This document shows positions 1 through 12,800 of a stretch of 64,000 nucleotides of DNA, in pieces. The notes beneath the pieces are model-generated. The model was not told the origin of the DNA. It made no database searches and saw only the letters and a list, made by a program, of their open reading frames with translations. Position numbers and translations under genes: made by a program. This DNA is from Tubiluchus corallicola. Its lineage: Eukaryota; Priapulida; Priapulimorpha; Priapulimorphida; Tubiluchidae. The stretch lies in contig JAQGDQ010000008.1 of NCBI GenBank assembly GCA_030141605.1, forward strand, positions 570,501-634,500, written 5' to 3'. The number at the start of each line of letters is the position of its first letter. Position 1 is the stretch's first letter.

Positions 1-1206
1 GTACTGTCTATCAATTTGAAAACAACCAGCTAGATCAGCTAGTGATTGAGTCACTTGAATTATGTATCGCTATCAGTATCAACAATAACTGTAAACATTT
101 TTGCTGTATCTCTTGCAAAATCCATGATAATATTATGTGATCAGCAGCAGTGTTTTTACACGTGCTGAGTTATACTTTATTTATTGTATTTTTCTTTATG
201 TATTCATCTTTATTTAGATAGTCATTGTCATCTTTATTTTATTATGATCTTTATTTTGTTAATATATGTTTATAAATTACAGCTTTTGGTGTACGGCTGA
301 GCCCTTCTAGAGTGCGAAATTAAGTAATCTTGGTATTGTGTAATTATGTCTATTATTATATGCTGTTTTGTTTTTATTTATGATGCTGTGTAATTACATT
401 AGAATTGGCAATTATGTTTATTATAATTGTACTCAAATGACTTTGTATCTTTTATTGTGTGTATTGCGTGTAGATTTTATTGCTATGTATTAAAATAAGC
501 TCTTTTGTCCTTTATTCTGTATGTATGTTGTGATGGATTATAATTTGCAACTATGTCGGTTGTATATGATTGTTGTCTTTCAGTGTGTGTAATGTTAGAT
601 TCTAAAATTATGTATATGACAATATGTTTAGTGCTTTGTAAAAAACTTTTAGCAATTTTAAAACATATCCCTGCTATATATATTGTATCTTGAATGTATA
701 TTGGGGAATGTATATATGAATATAGGGAATATATATTGCGTCATGTTTTCTGGTAGGTCATTTAAAGATGAAAGCAGGCATTTAGTGGTAATCCCAGAAT
801 GCTATTTTATTGAAATACAGAATAATCGATGCACTGCTGTACAAATAGATCTAATGAAGTTCAAATCATAATACAATACTCTACATATTGTACATAATTT
901 TTTCAAAAATAAAGAATTATAATAAAAAGATAAATTATATATAAAAAGCACCTACTATAGTTGTTTCCAATTTTAATGACATGATCGGACGAGCATTCCC
1001 ACTAAGTCTAGGCACTAGGCAACGTGATTTGTAGCACAGCTTCATAATGTATTCTTGTGTAATCAAGTCACGCTGGACATAACAAAAGCAATGTGCTCAA
1101 CTGAGCCAATGCCCAAGTGTCTGATCCCCAATCAGCCATGCCCAAACGTCCTATCCACATGTTTATTCATCTTCTGAATTGAGAAATTTAATATTTGTGA
1201 ATTCAG
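1..1206. other. Upstream non-coding sequence (probable OCIAD1 intron)
   Basis: AT-rich, T-biased sequence with no exon I can recognise. The first OCIAD1 exon in the window opens at a splice acceptor (1205-1206) in mid-protein, so this stretch is most likely the 3' part of an upstream OCIAD1 intron. The N-terminal half of the OCIA domain must lie outside the window. The small ORF at 683-871 resembles no family, and an AATAAA-like string near 907 has no gene attached to it. Confidence 0.5.
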
Positions 1207-4200
1207 GTGCAGGATTCGTTGGCTACATGTTTGGAAAGTTTTCTTATCAAGGTGTCTGTCGTGAGAAGCTGATGAAATTGGAAAACAGCCCATTGGCCGA
1301 GGCATTGAGAAGGGGTAAATCTGGCAGAGACCATTATATTGATATGTGAGTAGAAATTTTTGTAATAATTATTTTTTCTTGAAAGATCATCAGATTTATT
1401 CATTTATTTTTTTGTTAATTAATGAAATTAAAGCCATTATTTTTCACCTGTAGTGGAGGAGCAGCTAGTCCCAGTGAGTGCTTAGTCGCAGAAGCGATAC
1501 TGAATTTAGTTAGTATCTGCGCGGGTGACGGTCAGGAAGGTTCTTACAGGGGATTTTATTGACATATTATCTCTGATTGTGGGAAATTGTTTAATACGTC
1601 CAAAGAGGCACCTCCTCCGTCACAGTTTTCATCTCAGACAATTTTCTTTATAATGAGGTCCGGTCCTTCCACAAATTGGTTTTTCTATTAAGTGTTAGAT
1701 TTTGGCTTGCAGAGTAGCGAACTGTTAAGATTTTGAAATTTTTGGAATATTTTCAATTTTCACAGAGCAATGCATTTTCACGGAGTCGTATGCCTCTGTT
1801 TATGTTTATGCCTGTTTAGGTGTTAACACACTTCATATTTTAATTATTCTCTGTCTTATCATAAGGGTGTAATATGTAAATCATAACCTTTCCAGGGCAT
1901 GGAACGCTTCCAGCACTGAACAGCAACAATCTGGATTAAGTAGGTTACAATCAGGCACATCAGACGATTATCAGGGCACTTTTGATGTGGACACAGACAC
2001 GAGAGCAGACCACAAGGGATTAGATGATACGTTTAGGCCTAATGTAGATTGTAAGTTGATATAATTAGTCAATGGCTGCTTTAACATTTCCTGTGATTGA
2101 TTATTGTTGATTTTAATGAATTAAGATTCTGCTTACAGCAGAATCTTCTTGATTTACCCGCGATTTTTATTTTTATTCATTTATTTATTATTATAACTTA
2201 TGACGTTTTGTTTCTTTAATAACTCATACACGCGCAGGGCTAGGGTCACGAATCTCATATGACACACTTCCAGGTAGGGGGATTTATATCAATATGAGAC
2301 TCGTCACCCTTGGGTCAAAGGTCGTGTAGCGGGGAGGGCTTCATATTTTTTCGTTAGGCTGGATCTCCTACAGTTTTTGAGCTAGGGCCACAATTTTTGG
2401 TATGTTGTAAGGTGATGTCGAGTTGTGCATGGCTGAATATGAGCCATTTGCGTGTGGAAAATTTTTCGGTAGCTGGCAAAAAACCAAAATTGAGGTGGTT
2501 GGGGACAGTAGATTATATGACCTTTTAAAAGTCCATGGTTGCTATGGTGTACAAGGTCTTAATCTGGTGGTTGCCAGGGTGTAAAAATGACCATTTCTTC
2601 CAAGACAGATAAAGTACATATTCTTTGACAATTTTGAGGCCAAACAGATGCAACATACAGAAAACATTGTAATGCTAGAGTTTTCGACACTGCCAAAATT
2701 TTGGCTCACCCGGGATCACCCAAAGGTCATCAAAAGGGAATATCTCAATCATATTGAGTAATATATCAAATTAAAGCTTGGGGTGAGGCTGGTTTGACAC
2801 TAACAAATGTTGGCCCATCTGGGGTCACCTAAAGGGCATCTGCAGGAAATGTGTCAAACATTGTGTAATATATCAAATTAAAGCTTATGCAGAGGCAGTT
2901 TGACATGGTTCATTAAAACATCGATCATCTTTGACAAATGAGTTAATCTTCTTTATTTTGCCAAAACCTTTGTCCTTCATCTTAGATTTGTAGTAGTAAC
3001 CTTTGATGTGTAGTAACCTTTGCATAAAGTGCATGTCAAACTGAATGACCAAGGTCAAAAATTTTGGGCCATCTGGGGTCACCTACAGGGCATCTCAAGG
3101 AAATATCTCCAATAATTGTGTAATAATTATAGGGTACTATAAGCTTAGAAACTCAGTACTAGAATGATAACCTTAAGGATCTTATTTGGGTCTGATTTAG
3201 GAAGATGCTAAATGCAAAGTTAATAGGAAGACAAAAGAGAGCACAGCAGGATATGTCAGGGCATTATAATTAGGGCATTATAATTAGTTGTGGGTGTAAA
3301 GGCACTATCAGAGTTTTTCTGACACTAATGCATTTGTATACTAGTAGGATGTCATGGCAACGTGGTAACATATGACCCCCAATAAGCCAGTGTGCTTTTG
3401 TGCTTGAGCAATCATTCTACCACATGTCACACAAGTTTGTTGTGGTTATTGCAAATTTTTCTTTAGGGGACCTACACCGTCATTGACGGTCTGGTTAATT
3501 ATTGTAAAAACAGTTTTTATTTGTAAATACAAAACAAAAGCTGTCAGTTAAAGCATCTCTTGTCACAGAAGCAGAATCTTACCACAGTTTTTGACACAGT
3601 CAAAAACGTCCACTAGTTATTTTTTCTTGGCTCTTTGAGTAAGAAAATCTGAAACAGTTTGCAAACAGATAATTAAAATTCTGCAAAGTCTTCCTGGAAA
3701 TACACCATATATTTATTTATTCATTTTATTCTCAACTGTGAATGAATAACTTTAAAAAACCACACTATCTAGAGTCACCAAACTTGCAGGGTAGAAACCT
3801 GAGGTAGGGGCTCATACATTGATCTGGAAGGATGAAGAGCACTGGACATCAGTTGTTTTGAGTATGGCTAAGGCTTTAGCTTAAATTCTTTTTTCTCAAG
3901 TATTTAGGCCCTGTGGGGTAGTGTGCATTAAATTAAGCATTTTTTAGAAATCAGAATGTGGAAAAGTTCCAAGTTGGGAGCCGAAATGTGAAAATTAGGG
4001 CAGATGGCTTTGTCACTCCACTTCCCTTACAGTATTGGACTAGGAACATAATGAATTCATTGAACACAAAGATTAGACCTTTGGCTCCCTGGCTCATGGG
4101 GTTGTGGATCCAAAAGTGACAGGTTTTGATTTGATTAAAAAGAAATGCAATTCATGGGTAATCAAGCATGGCAAATTTAGCAAAATCGAATTTATGATCT

Positions 4201-7200
4201 TGAACTAGTCTGACTTAACAACAAAAATCTGCCCTAGTCCAGAGGCTATAAAGATTGATAACCTGGGAACTTTTTACCAATCGTGTTATAATGTAATGTT
4301 ATGTGACACATTACACTACATTGCATTATTTTGCAAATTACAGTATTATTACATTACAGTAATGTTAGGCTTACTTAGAGTAACGTAATGTACATTGCTC
4401 TATTATAAAGCATTACACTACTTCACAAAATTACATTACACTTGCAGAACGTACATTGCAGATGCAGAACCTTCAGTTTATGACTTTGTCATAAACAGTT
4501 TTCTAGTTATAATTATATTTCATGTTTTTGGTTTTATATCAATTAAATTTTGTTAAATACTTTGTAATTTCCAACATTCTCTTTGGCTTGGCTGTCTGCA
4601 CTATACTCCTCCAGATCATGTTTTTACACCAATTGTTAAGAAATCTAGTAGAGCCCAAGTGCAGTTTGTCTTGCTACAGTAACTGCTTCGGCTCAGTGAA
4701 TTAATTTTCTTATTTGTGTGTTCTTAACAGCTGATCCTGTATATAATGAACCTCTTGGCAAAGCTCTGCAAAGTGAAAAGCCGTTAGTAACTTATGATGA
4801 GCTTCGACAGCAGAATAGAAATGAATACAACAAAAGATTTCAGGTATGTGCTTTGTGTTTGGTCTTCAATAACGTGCAGTGTACACCTCATAACATTAGC
4901 CAAAATAATATATAGCATAACAGTTTTTCAATTGACATTCCTGCCTTTATAATAATCATTGTGTACTGTACACAAATTGAGAGTTCCCATTATTTAATCA
5001 GTTATGTTTAATATTGCTTGAAAATTTCAAGGTTGTTGGTTAAGTATTTTCTACTCTAAGCACAACTGAAGAAAACAGGCTATATGATTGTTAAAGCAAT
5101 AGGCCATAATGGTTCTAATTGTAAAGCTACACTGAAATGTGTACGTAATAACCATTACGTGCCATGGCAGGCATTGTTTACTTGCACCCGAATGCTTGAG
5201 ATTATTTTTCTCAATGCAGTTTTTCTATAAAAATTGCATCTCTTGGTTTCGAGTTCATTAAAAATGTGTTTAATTAACCCAGTATTGAAATAATGATATT
5301 AATTAATAAGAATTATTTATACCATTAAAAACTATTCCCACATTTTTCATCCTTTTCTGACCAGAATGTGAGTCTGACAAATTTCGACTAACATTGGAAG
5401 AAATCAGACTTGGGTCTTGAAATTTCAATCTTGTAGAATGTTGACCTTATTTTTAACATAGGAGGCATATATGCAGGACCTTGTTGATAAAATGAGGTAA
5501 ATTTTGTGATTTTTAAGTGCTGACAGACCGGCAAGGAATGTGTATTTTGCAGAATTTAGCACTCCATGTACATATCAAGAACCATATTGCATAAACGTAG
5601 CTGTGCCTATTATACCTGTCTTATCTGGGAGAGTTATTCTTGATAATAAACTAGATTTCAGTCTTGCCACATCAATTTATGTTGAATAATGGCTTTGGTT
5701 TGCAAAGTGCATAGTTACATAAAAAAATTTAAGTAATTTAATATATTGGTCAATTGATATTTTTAGGTTCCTTCTGCAGAAAGTAGAGTTACTTCGGATT
5801 TTTCACACATAAAGGAACGGCCACGGCCTACAGCTCCGTCATCTTTTAGGCAACGGGAAGGTTCTTTAGGCAAGTTTTGGAATTAACAGCAGGAATCTAA
5901 AATTCAGTTTGTGGGTGATTTTCTCTTGGTCAGCAACTAAAATACTTGTCAACCTGTCCTACATAGTGCATATTATACAGTCTAACCTCGTTATCTCGCC
6001 CACTGTCCGTCTAGGGCAAATTTTTGGCGAGAGGCGAGTATGGTGAGATAACGGGAATATAACAAAGTTAGTCTATATGTATATACATACTGTACATAAT
6101 AGTTGGTTAACATAGTGTTCCTCTATGTACATATAAAATATATTTCGCATTATGATACCAATCAACATTAAATCAGAAATGAAAAAATGTCATTTTGGCT
6201 CGCAGTGTTTCCGAAATCTGTCTAAAATTATGTCTGGATTCGCCCTATCATCGTCGTTCAGACCCCACGAGTTGAAGATTTTTAGGCCGTCTTGGCCTAT
6301 CCACTGCAAAATATACCTGGCTTTTTGTGCGTCAGTTTTAGTTGTTAGCGGGCCTTGAAAAATGTCTGCAATACTGCTCAAACGCTTTAGAACTCGACGG
6401 TAAATCACGACAACTCCAGTCCATACAAGGTGGATTTATTCCCGATAAATCTCCCATTATTTCTTGGCACTGAGTTTCGTTGAAGTAATTATACGTAGCG
6501 TTTAAAATTATTGTAACAGACAACACAGTTCGTAGTAAGCTATTGCGTCGCACACTGTAGAACTGTTTATAAAAGTCTGCTGTTTTACTCACTGACGTGC
6601 CCTCGCTTGCTATGTCAAGACTTCAAGTTCACTGTCTCGGAAATCCAATTGTTTTTTTTGCGCACAGATCTGAGCGTCGGGGCTTTCGCGGGAACGTGCC
6701 AACGTGGTCTCCTGCTGAGTGGCCGTGCGTTTACAGCTAGTATGCCTTTCTGATATTAAACTTCCTTGAAAACTGGTATTTCTCACAGCTTCCTGGTGTT
6801 TAGCTGTGTAAGTCCGTTTCCACTGGCTGCCACCATGTAATATTATGTACTAGAACACAGTATTTATATGTAAATTTCCTTTTTTTTGTTCAAGATTAAG
6901 ACAAAACAGTTTTCGCTTCAGAGATACAATGTAAAGTTGCTCACACTTTGTGGAAACTCAAACTTAAACGCAGCTTTGGTGTTATAGAGTAAGGATATCG
7001 GTGACGCTTTAGTTTCTCTGCGCATTAACCAACCACAGCACTCCTAATCTAATCCTGGTGAGACACACACTAGATTAATTATGTCTGTCTATCAAGTACA
7101 GCAGCATTGTCTGCATACCGCGGTTATATTGATCGACACGCGGTATATGTATTGATCTATTCATCTCTGAGTTTGTCTGTTTGGCGACATAACGAATATA

Positions 7201-7598
7201 GTTTACATAAGCACTCATCCTAGCATGACGTGGCGACTTAACGAGGTAAATATCAAAGCAGAAAATCCGTCCTGGTACTTTCTATGGCGAGAGACGAGCT
7301 TGGCGGCATAACGAGGTTAGACTGTAGAAAGTATAATAGAAGGCATGTTATAGAAAGTATAATAGAAGACAGTAGTGAAGCTGTGAAATTGAAACATTGC
7401 AAAAATAATTTCGTTAAGCAGTGTTGGCGAGTACATCAACTGCAAAAAATATTCGCTGTTTTTCTTTTCTTCTTTATTGAACTCTACTCATTAGCAACAA
7501 TGCAAAAACTTAGTAAAAAACAACGACAAAATAATTGTTAGTTTTTATTTTCAGAAACAAAGAACAAGTATGGTGATGCGTGGGAAGAAACAACATAA
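1207..7598 (+). CDS. OCIAD1: OCIA domain-containing protein 1 (OCIAD1), C-terminal five exons
   Basis: OCIAD1 is a small membrane protein of endosomes and mitochondria, linked in animals to respiratory-complex assembly and STAT/Notch signalling (family knowledge). Visible exons are 1207-1345, 1896-2050, 4731-4843, 5767-5869 and 7555-7598, and all join in phase. Exon 1 encodes the end of the OCIA domain, a hydrophobic GFVGYMFGKFSYQG stretch followed by the diagnostic KLMKLENSPLAEALRRGK. Exon 3 carries the conserved VTYDELRQQNRNEY. The last exon carries the family's C-terminal signature KYGDAWEE, then stop. The exon at 1896-2050 is a low-conservation linker. The start codon and first half of the OCIA domain are upstream of the window. 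The 5767 exon can end at 5869, with a GC donor matching AG/GCAAGT, or at 5860, with a weak GT donor. Both keep frame and differ by three residues. The last intron holds transposon DNA. The assignment rests on the two conserved blocks at each end. Confidence 0.9.
1490..1555 (+). repeat. Possible 5S-like SINE fragment (weak)
   Basis: In the first visible OCIAD1 intron, the segment TTAGTTAGTATCTGCGCGGG followed by TGACGG loosely resembles the 5S rRNA-like block seen in better copies elsewhere in this window. No tail core follows. It may be chance similarity. Confidence 0.25.
2699..3131 (+). repeat. Three diverged tandem-like units with GGGGTCACC/AAAGG(T/G)CA motifs
   Basis: Three related units begin near 2699, 2810 and 3062. 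Each contains a version of GGCCCATCTGGGGTCACCTA, then an AGGGCATC- or AGGTCATC-like string, then AGGAAATAT. The first two also share TAATATATCAAATTAAAGCT. Spacing is irregular (about 110 and 250 bp), so this is a decayed repeat array inside an OCIAD1 intron, not a gene. The minus-strand ORF across the third unit (2885-3082) is not a recognisable protein. Confidence 0.6.
5978..7324. mobile_element. pogo/Tigger-like DNA transposon remnant with TIRs and TA target sites
   Basis: The left end reads CAGTCTAACCTCGTTATCTC. The right end is its inverted complement (CATAACGAGGTTAGACTG, ending at 7324), giving terminal inverted repeats of about 19-24 bp with few mismatches. Both ends abut the dinucleotide TA (5976-5977 and 7325-7326), the target duplication of Tc1/mariner/pogo elements. 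Subterminal copies of GGCGAGAGGCGAG / GGCGAGAGACGAG lie at about 6029 and 7286, and GGCGAC(A/T)TAACGA occurs near 7180 and 7208. No transposase ORF is present. The middle carries Gypsy-derived sequence, so this is probably a non-autonomous element that received, or captured, a retroelement. A 26-bp-period direct repeat (7325-7368) begins at the right TA. Confidence 0.75.
6190..6836 (-). mobile_element. Ty3/Gypsy-like retrotransposon fragment (gag N-terminus and PBS-like site)
   Basis: Read on the minus strand, the segment encodes pieces typical of invertebrate Ty3/Gypsy gag-like proteins: a PPCMDW-like start in one frame (about 6490-6360), then ARYILQWIGQDGLKIFNSW and LDRFRKHCEPK in another (6408-6190). 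The frame changes near 6355, so the gene is broken. Upstream on the same strand, the string TGGTGGCAGCCAGTGG (complement of about 6820-6835) directly follows TTACA, as a primer-binding site follows a 5' LTR end. No second LTR, protease or reverse transcriptase is present. This is a dead fragment in the last OCIAD1 intron, antisense to the gene. Confidence 0.6.
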
Positions 7599-9869
7599 CA
7601 ATTTGTTGCTTTACTTGTTGTAAAAATTTGCTTTGTAACAGATCCCTTTAGTTGTTGTATAAACTGACAAGGCCAGCAATATATGCAGATTTCATTGTGT
7701 ATTAAAATTTTGTTATTCTGCATACAACTGTTGACTTTTCCATGTTGTGTTGTGGTATAGATATAGTGAAATTAGTTCGTGGTGGGGAAGCAGATTAGGG
7801 TTATGGTATTTACAGTTCAAATCCAGGCTGGGTCCCACTTCTTAACATTACTCGTCTTTCATATTTAGTTTCAAAAAGTGAACAATTATCAATAAGGAGC
7901 CATGTGATTAATTTAATCAGCCAGGAAGACAAGCATGTGCAGTTGTGTATGTTTTTTATTAAACTCATTACAGCTGCCAACAACTACAATTCATGCAACA
8001 CCTACAAAAATATACTCTGTAAAGATTCTATTTCAAAATTTTCAACATTTATAAAACAAATAAAAGCACTTCATTCATCGGTCAGATAACTTCGAACGTG
8101 GTAATTACTGCCACAAGTCAATGATTCCTAATAAATGTGATCCTCGTGTAATATCAACACAAAAAAAGTGAGAATATAAACATGCAATATTACAACATTT
8201 GAGCAATTAAATGTATGACCACACTTAAAAAACAAATTCTGTAATTTTAATGCTGTCGATGAAACAGTAACATAGACACACTCGAGACTATTTGCTGCAG
8301 AAGCCTAGTGTCCCTTAATGTTGAAAATGCTAGTGCCCAGATCCTATTAAAAATACAGGAAGTATATAAGTATGTACATAACTTGGTTAGACTGACAACT
8401 GTATACAATAATATAATTTGACTGGACTAAAAACTGCATACTTCGTATTTATGTTGTTTGTTTGGACTGAAATCTGTATATGTTGTACTTGTTTTTTTTA
8501 TTTTGAGTGAAATCTGTATAGGTTACAAGCACTTATGTTGTTTGGTTAGATTGAAAACTGTATAGGGTGTATTTCTATTTGGTTGGATTAACAATTGAGC
8601 TAGGAGCATTTATTGTAGGTCCTACTTTCTTGAGAGAAGGACTTGGTCAGAATACGACAATAATGCAAGACAAGTATCTTCATCACAAAAATGGCTATTA
8701 ACAAAATTCCTGTATAAGAGCTTACACAGAGGTATATCGGAGAGTGGAAAAAACAATAGCTTTCAAATGCAATTGATACACAGGAGATGTAAAAAAATAA
8801 TGTAAGACGATAAAAAGATTCAACTTCCCAATAAGGAGAATTCACTGGAGACTTACAATATTAACAAATTTAGTGCCTCCATTTGTGACATATCTTAAAC
8901 TCGATAATTACAATACCATTGCATTGTAGTACAGACTAAGATACGACAGTTACTGACTTTGTATATTAGCACATAAGATAAAATTATATCAAAAAATAGA
9001 TTTCAGTGGGTAGGAGATTGAAGCTACGAGTTTCATAAGATTATAGCTAAGTCAAAATATTCCATGATATGTGACATTGGCACCTTTCTACTGTCACTGT
9101 GGTGAATGCATTTAAAATGGGACAGTACTCATAATACACAATGCCCACAATTTATTGCATACAACGGTATTTCACATGCTTTACAAAAACCTGTCTACAA
9201 AAACACGAAAGAAAGAAAAACTCCCACTGGGAGGTTAGTGTGAGATTTAAATAAGAATATGAGCGATTTCTATGCTTGAATAATGCCAGTTAGGTGAAAT
9301 GACCAAAAAGCGAGCTAACGATAATGTTCATGGTTAAAATCCAGTAACATGAGAATTTCACCTATGACAACTTGAAAATCATATTCACAAATTACTGCCA
9401 AGGTAAAAACAGCATTTTCTAACAACTAATTTACACAATGTTCTGGTACATCTAGGTAAGCCTTCCGCAGTTCCAACCGATTAAAAGATGCCTACCTACA
9501 AATAGTAGATACATCCATGTTGTGTCAAACAGGTTCTGGCTAAATGCACTGCTTACACGCATTTGGAACCAAATTCTCCACCTGCAGGCCCCATCTATAT
9601 GATTTGATTCTAACTTGTTTGCTATCGTCATAAAAGTATTCAAAGCATATCCTCACTTACATGTATTTAGGTTGTAACATGCAAAAAAGCTACAAAAAGT
9701 ATTGCATGAAAGTTAGCAGGCATACTGTGGTTTGATTACAATGCAAAATCTTACTTAATAAGCTCACCTAATTACTGAACAGCACCACAAGAACATTAAA
9801 TTCAACTGTTGTTAATGAGTGTGTACAGCAGCTTCGCAGTTATTAATTAAACTAATAACATAAGATCTT
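7599..9869. other. Intergenic region between convergent OCIAD1 and SLC6 genes
   Basis: This region holds the 3' untranslated and flanking DNA of two genes that point at each other. Candidate polyadenylation signals for OCIAD1 are AATAAA at 8059-8064 and 8130-8135. For the minus-strand SLC6 gene, TTTATT lies at 9151-9156. Between 8388 and 8600 there are about six diverged copies of a TTGG(A/T)CTGAAA-CTGTATA unit spaced about 30-75 bp apart, an old tandem repeat. A tRNA B-box-like string (GTTCAAATCC) sits near 7817. I see no exon here. Confidence 0.55.
9151..9156 (-). terminator. Candidate polyadenylation signal, SLC6 gene
   Basis: TTTATT on the plus strand (AATAAA on the gene strand), about 715 bp downstream of the SLC6 stop codon. 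It is chosen by position only. Confidence 0.4.
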
Positions 9870-12800
9870 CTATATTTTGCTCTGAGTCGATTGATCATAC
9901 GGCGCATATTGTTGCGTCACTACGGGATTGTCGTACACGGCTGCCGATGCCCGCGAATCCCATCTATTCTGCGGAAACAGATTTCTCACTACTCCATCGA
10001 GAAACAGTTTCTTTCTCCTGCTTAACATGTGTGCATAATCTGTCTTGTAAGGTTCTACTGCTGGTCCCCAACCCGGCTTCTCTTTTATGCTGTTATATAG
10101 ACGCTGAAAATAAACAAGTTTTTCAGAAGAACACAAGACTCACAGCTCAAATGTTATTAAAGCCAAAGTTGTAGCTTTACTGTGCAAATTTTGTGGATCA
10201 TACCCCTTTGCTATTAAACTACTAAATGTTAATAAGACAATGTCCCCGTTTACTATATCAAACAAGGTGGTGCTACAACACGGAAACACAAAGTAATGTG
10301 ACGGCCTCACTCCCAAGAAACTCCTGAAACTCTTACCTCCTTCAAATTTCCTTTCTGACGTATACAGTAGTATATGGCATATAAAGGTATAGGTATCATC
10401 GACATCATTGCCACAACCCATCCGATGCCTATCGTCCAGGAGGGATAAGTATAACCGGAATAAGTTACTGTAGTTTGATATATTGCGGTTGTTATGAGGA
10501 TAAACTGGAAGACAAATACAAATGTCACGAAATAGTTGGAAAACCAGGTTAATTTATTAGATTCTGAGCTTGTTACTTGGTTGTATAATTTCCATATTTG
10601 ATAACAGTCCTGTGTTTCAAGTGAAGAACCTCGATTATGTTTAATATTGTTTATGCTGCATAGACATTAACATTTTTTCTAAACTCCTTTATGTTCCAAT
10701 AGACAGAGGAAGTATGACTGGTGCAATCCCTATTCACAAGAGAAAATTCTTAGAAATACTCACAATAAGTACAAATGGTACAACGATCATCCACATGGCA
10801 ACAAAAAGATATTTCACAATGATATTGAGTTTCATGTCCACCATAAACTCTACCTCGTCCAACAACCTGAATGGTCCTGTGAAATATAAGTACAATGTAA
10901 TGAGAAGAACAATATAGTAAAAAGCTTTATCCATTAGCTGTGCAATTCTTTGTCTCAACTTTTCATTAGTTAGCGGAGAAATATTGGCCTGGTTCTAGAT
11001 TATTATCATCACTTGAAATTGCAAGTGAATTAGTGGAAATATATGGTCTAGTTTCATTTATAGGAAGAAATGCACAATGCTTACGTCTATAAGTTTCTGA
11101 TTAAACCATTTTGCACTCAAGAAAATACACAGTTTGATAAGTTAGATATGTTAAATAAGTTAGTTAAAAGTTGCAAGTTAGATAAAAACAACTATTTGAT
11201 TAACTTTAAATAAGGACAAAACAAAATATTTTCTTTTCTGGCCAGTTTTTATAAACCTCAATGAGATCTTCACAGTCAAATTAATTCAAATGTGTTCAAA
11301 ACCTATAATATTATACATCAATGTAGTATTAGCTATTTTACGCTATTTTCTGATTAAAATCATGGTTAAAAGATGCCATTGGGACTTATGTAACTCTGGC
11401 ATTCAATATAGGGTTGTCTATGGAATCAAATAATCAAATTTATTCCATTTCCTTAGCCTAACAAACGGGAAAATACAAAAACTAAATAACTCTTGCAGAC
11501 GAATATGGTCAGTTAATATAGAAAAATACATCGCAGGCATGAATGATGTTCGTATGTTCAAAGGCAAAAGAGACTTAATATTTTTGTTACTCATTTATTG
11601 TAAAGCAAGGCTAACTGGCTTAGCTTCTTTATTATACTAATGTCTTTGCATTTTGTAGTGCTTTGAAACTCGTCTCTACATTCTGTTTAAATTGAATTCA
11701 TTGTTTGGCTACTCGAAGTGATAGATTCATTTAAAAATAGCTGCGTGATAGATTCATTTAAAAATAGCTGCAGTTCTGCAAATTTGTGTTTATGAAAAAG
11801 TGCAATCAGTTTATCTGCTGATTAGACATTAGTTGTGACTGTCATACTGTTTCGCTTAGTTTAGTTTAGTTGAGACAGTTGTTGTTCAGAATGAGCTCTT
11901 ATCCCGAAAGCCGCTGAGCGTGCTTAAGTTACAGTGGAGGCGGAGCGATAGACCAATGTTTGACGTCAATTCATTGATTTAAAAGCGTCAAAAGAAAATT
12001 ACTTTTCTAATCGACCATGAAGATGGGCAGGAAAAACTGCTATCTGTTCCTTACAATTTATTATTGTCTTCATATACGATTTATAATCTAATGCTTTACA
12101 CAAAATCGGAAAGATAAACAAACCATATATCCAGCCAATAGCAACAACCTCACAAAGTGAAATAACCATTACAGAGTAACCGGCAGCATACCAATCGAGC
12201 AGGTAGAATACGTAGGCACCACCCTATAAAAGCATGCAAGAAACTGATGTTACCTTACACGGCAGAGAACAGTTCAGCATTACTTTAGAAGACAAGTACA
12301 TAATGTAAAATTATGAAATCAAAGAGTACTATAAGGCTTTGCTTAACGATCGTAAAACACCACAATGATCCCACTAGTAATAACTAAATATAACGTTAAA
12401 TGAAGTCACTTTCCACAGGGAAAAGTGTTTTCCTCCAGCCACATGGATGCAAATACATGCTATTAAATGTACCGGAACATGTGACACTGTGGGTTAGACA
12501 AGCATCAAGTTGTACAAATATAGGTCAGTCTAACAACCTGAATCATTAGGGCAAATACAGCTGGGGAAACTTTAAAAACTACAAACACAAGAAAATAACT
12601 TTCATTCAAAGTAAGTGACACGTCTAGCGCTACACATCACAAAACTTTGCAGAATTTATTAATTTGTAATATTACGAGCTTTCTTATTTAGAAGGTCTTG
12701 AAAAAACATGATCCTAAGTGTGGTTACTTTCAGTTGAAAGTTCTTAGGTGACATTCGTGATCACCACCAAGTTAAAAAACTCAGTTTACAAAAGTTAAAT

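Noticed and set aside
7760-7850. tRNA-derived SINE or tRNA gene near 7.8 kb
   Set aside because: A B-box-like GTTCAAATCC is present, but no cloverleaf or convincing A-box could be drawn.
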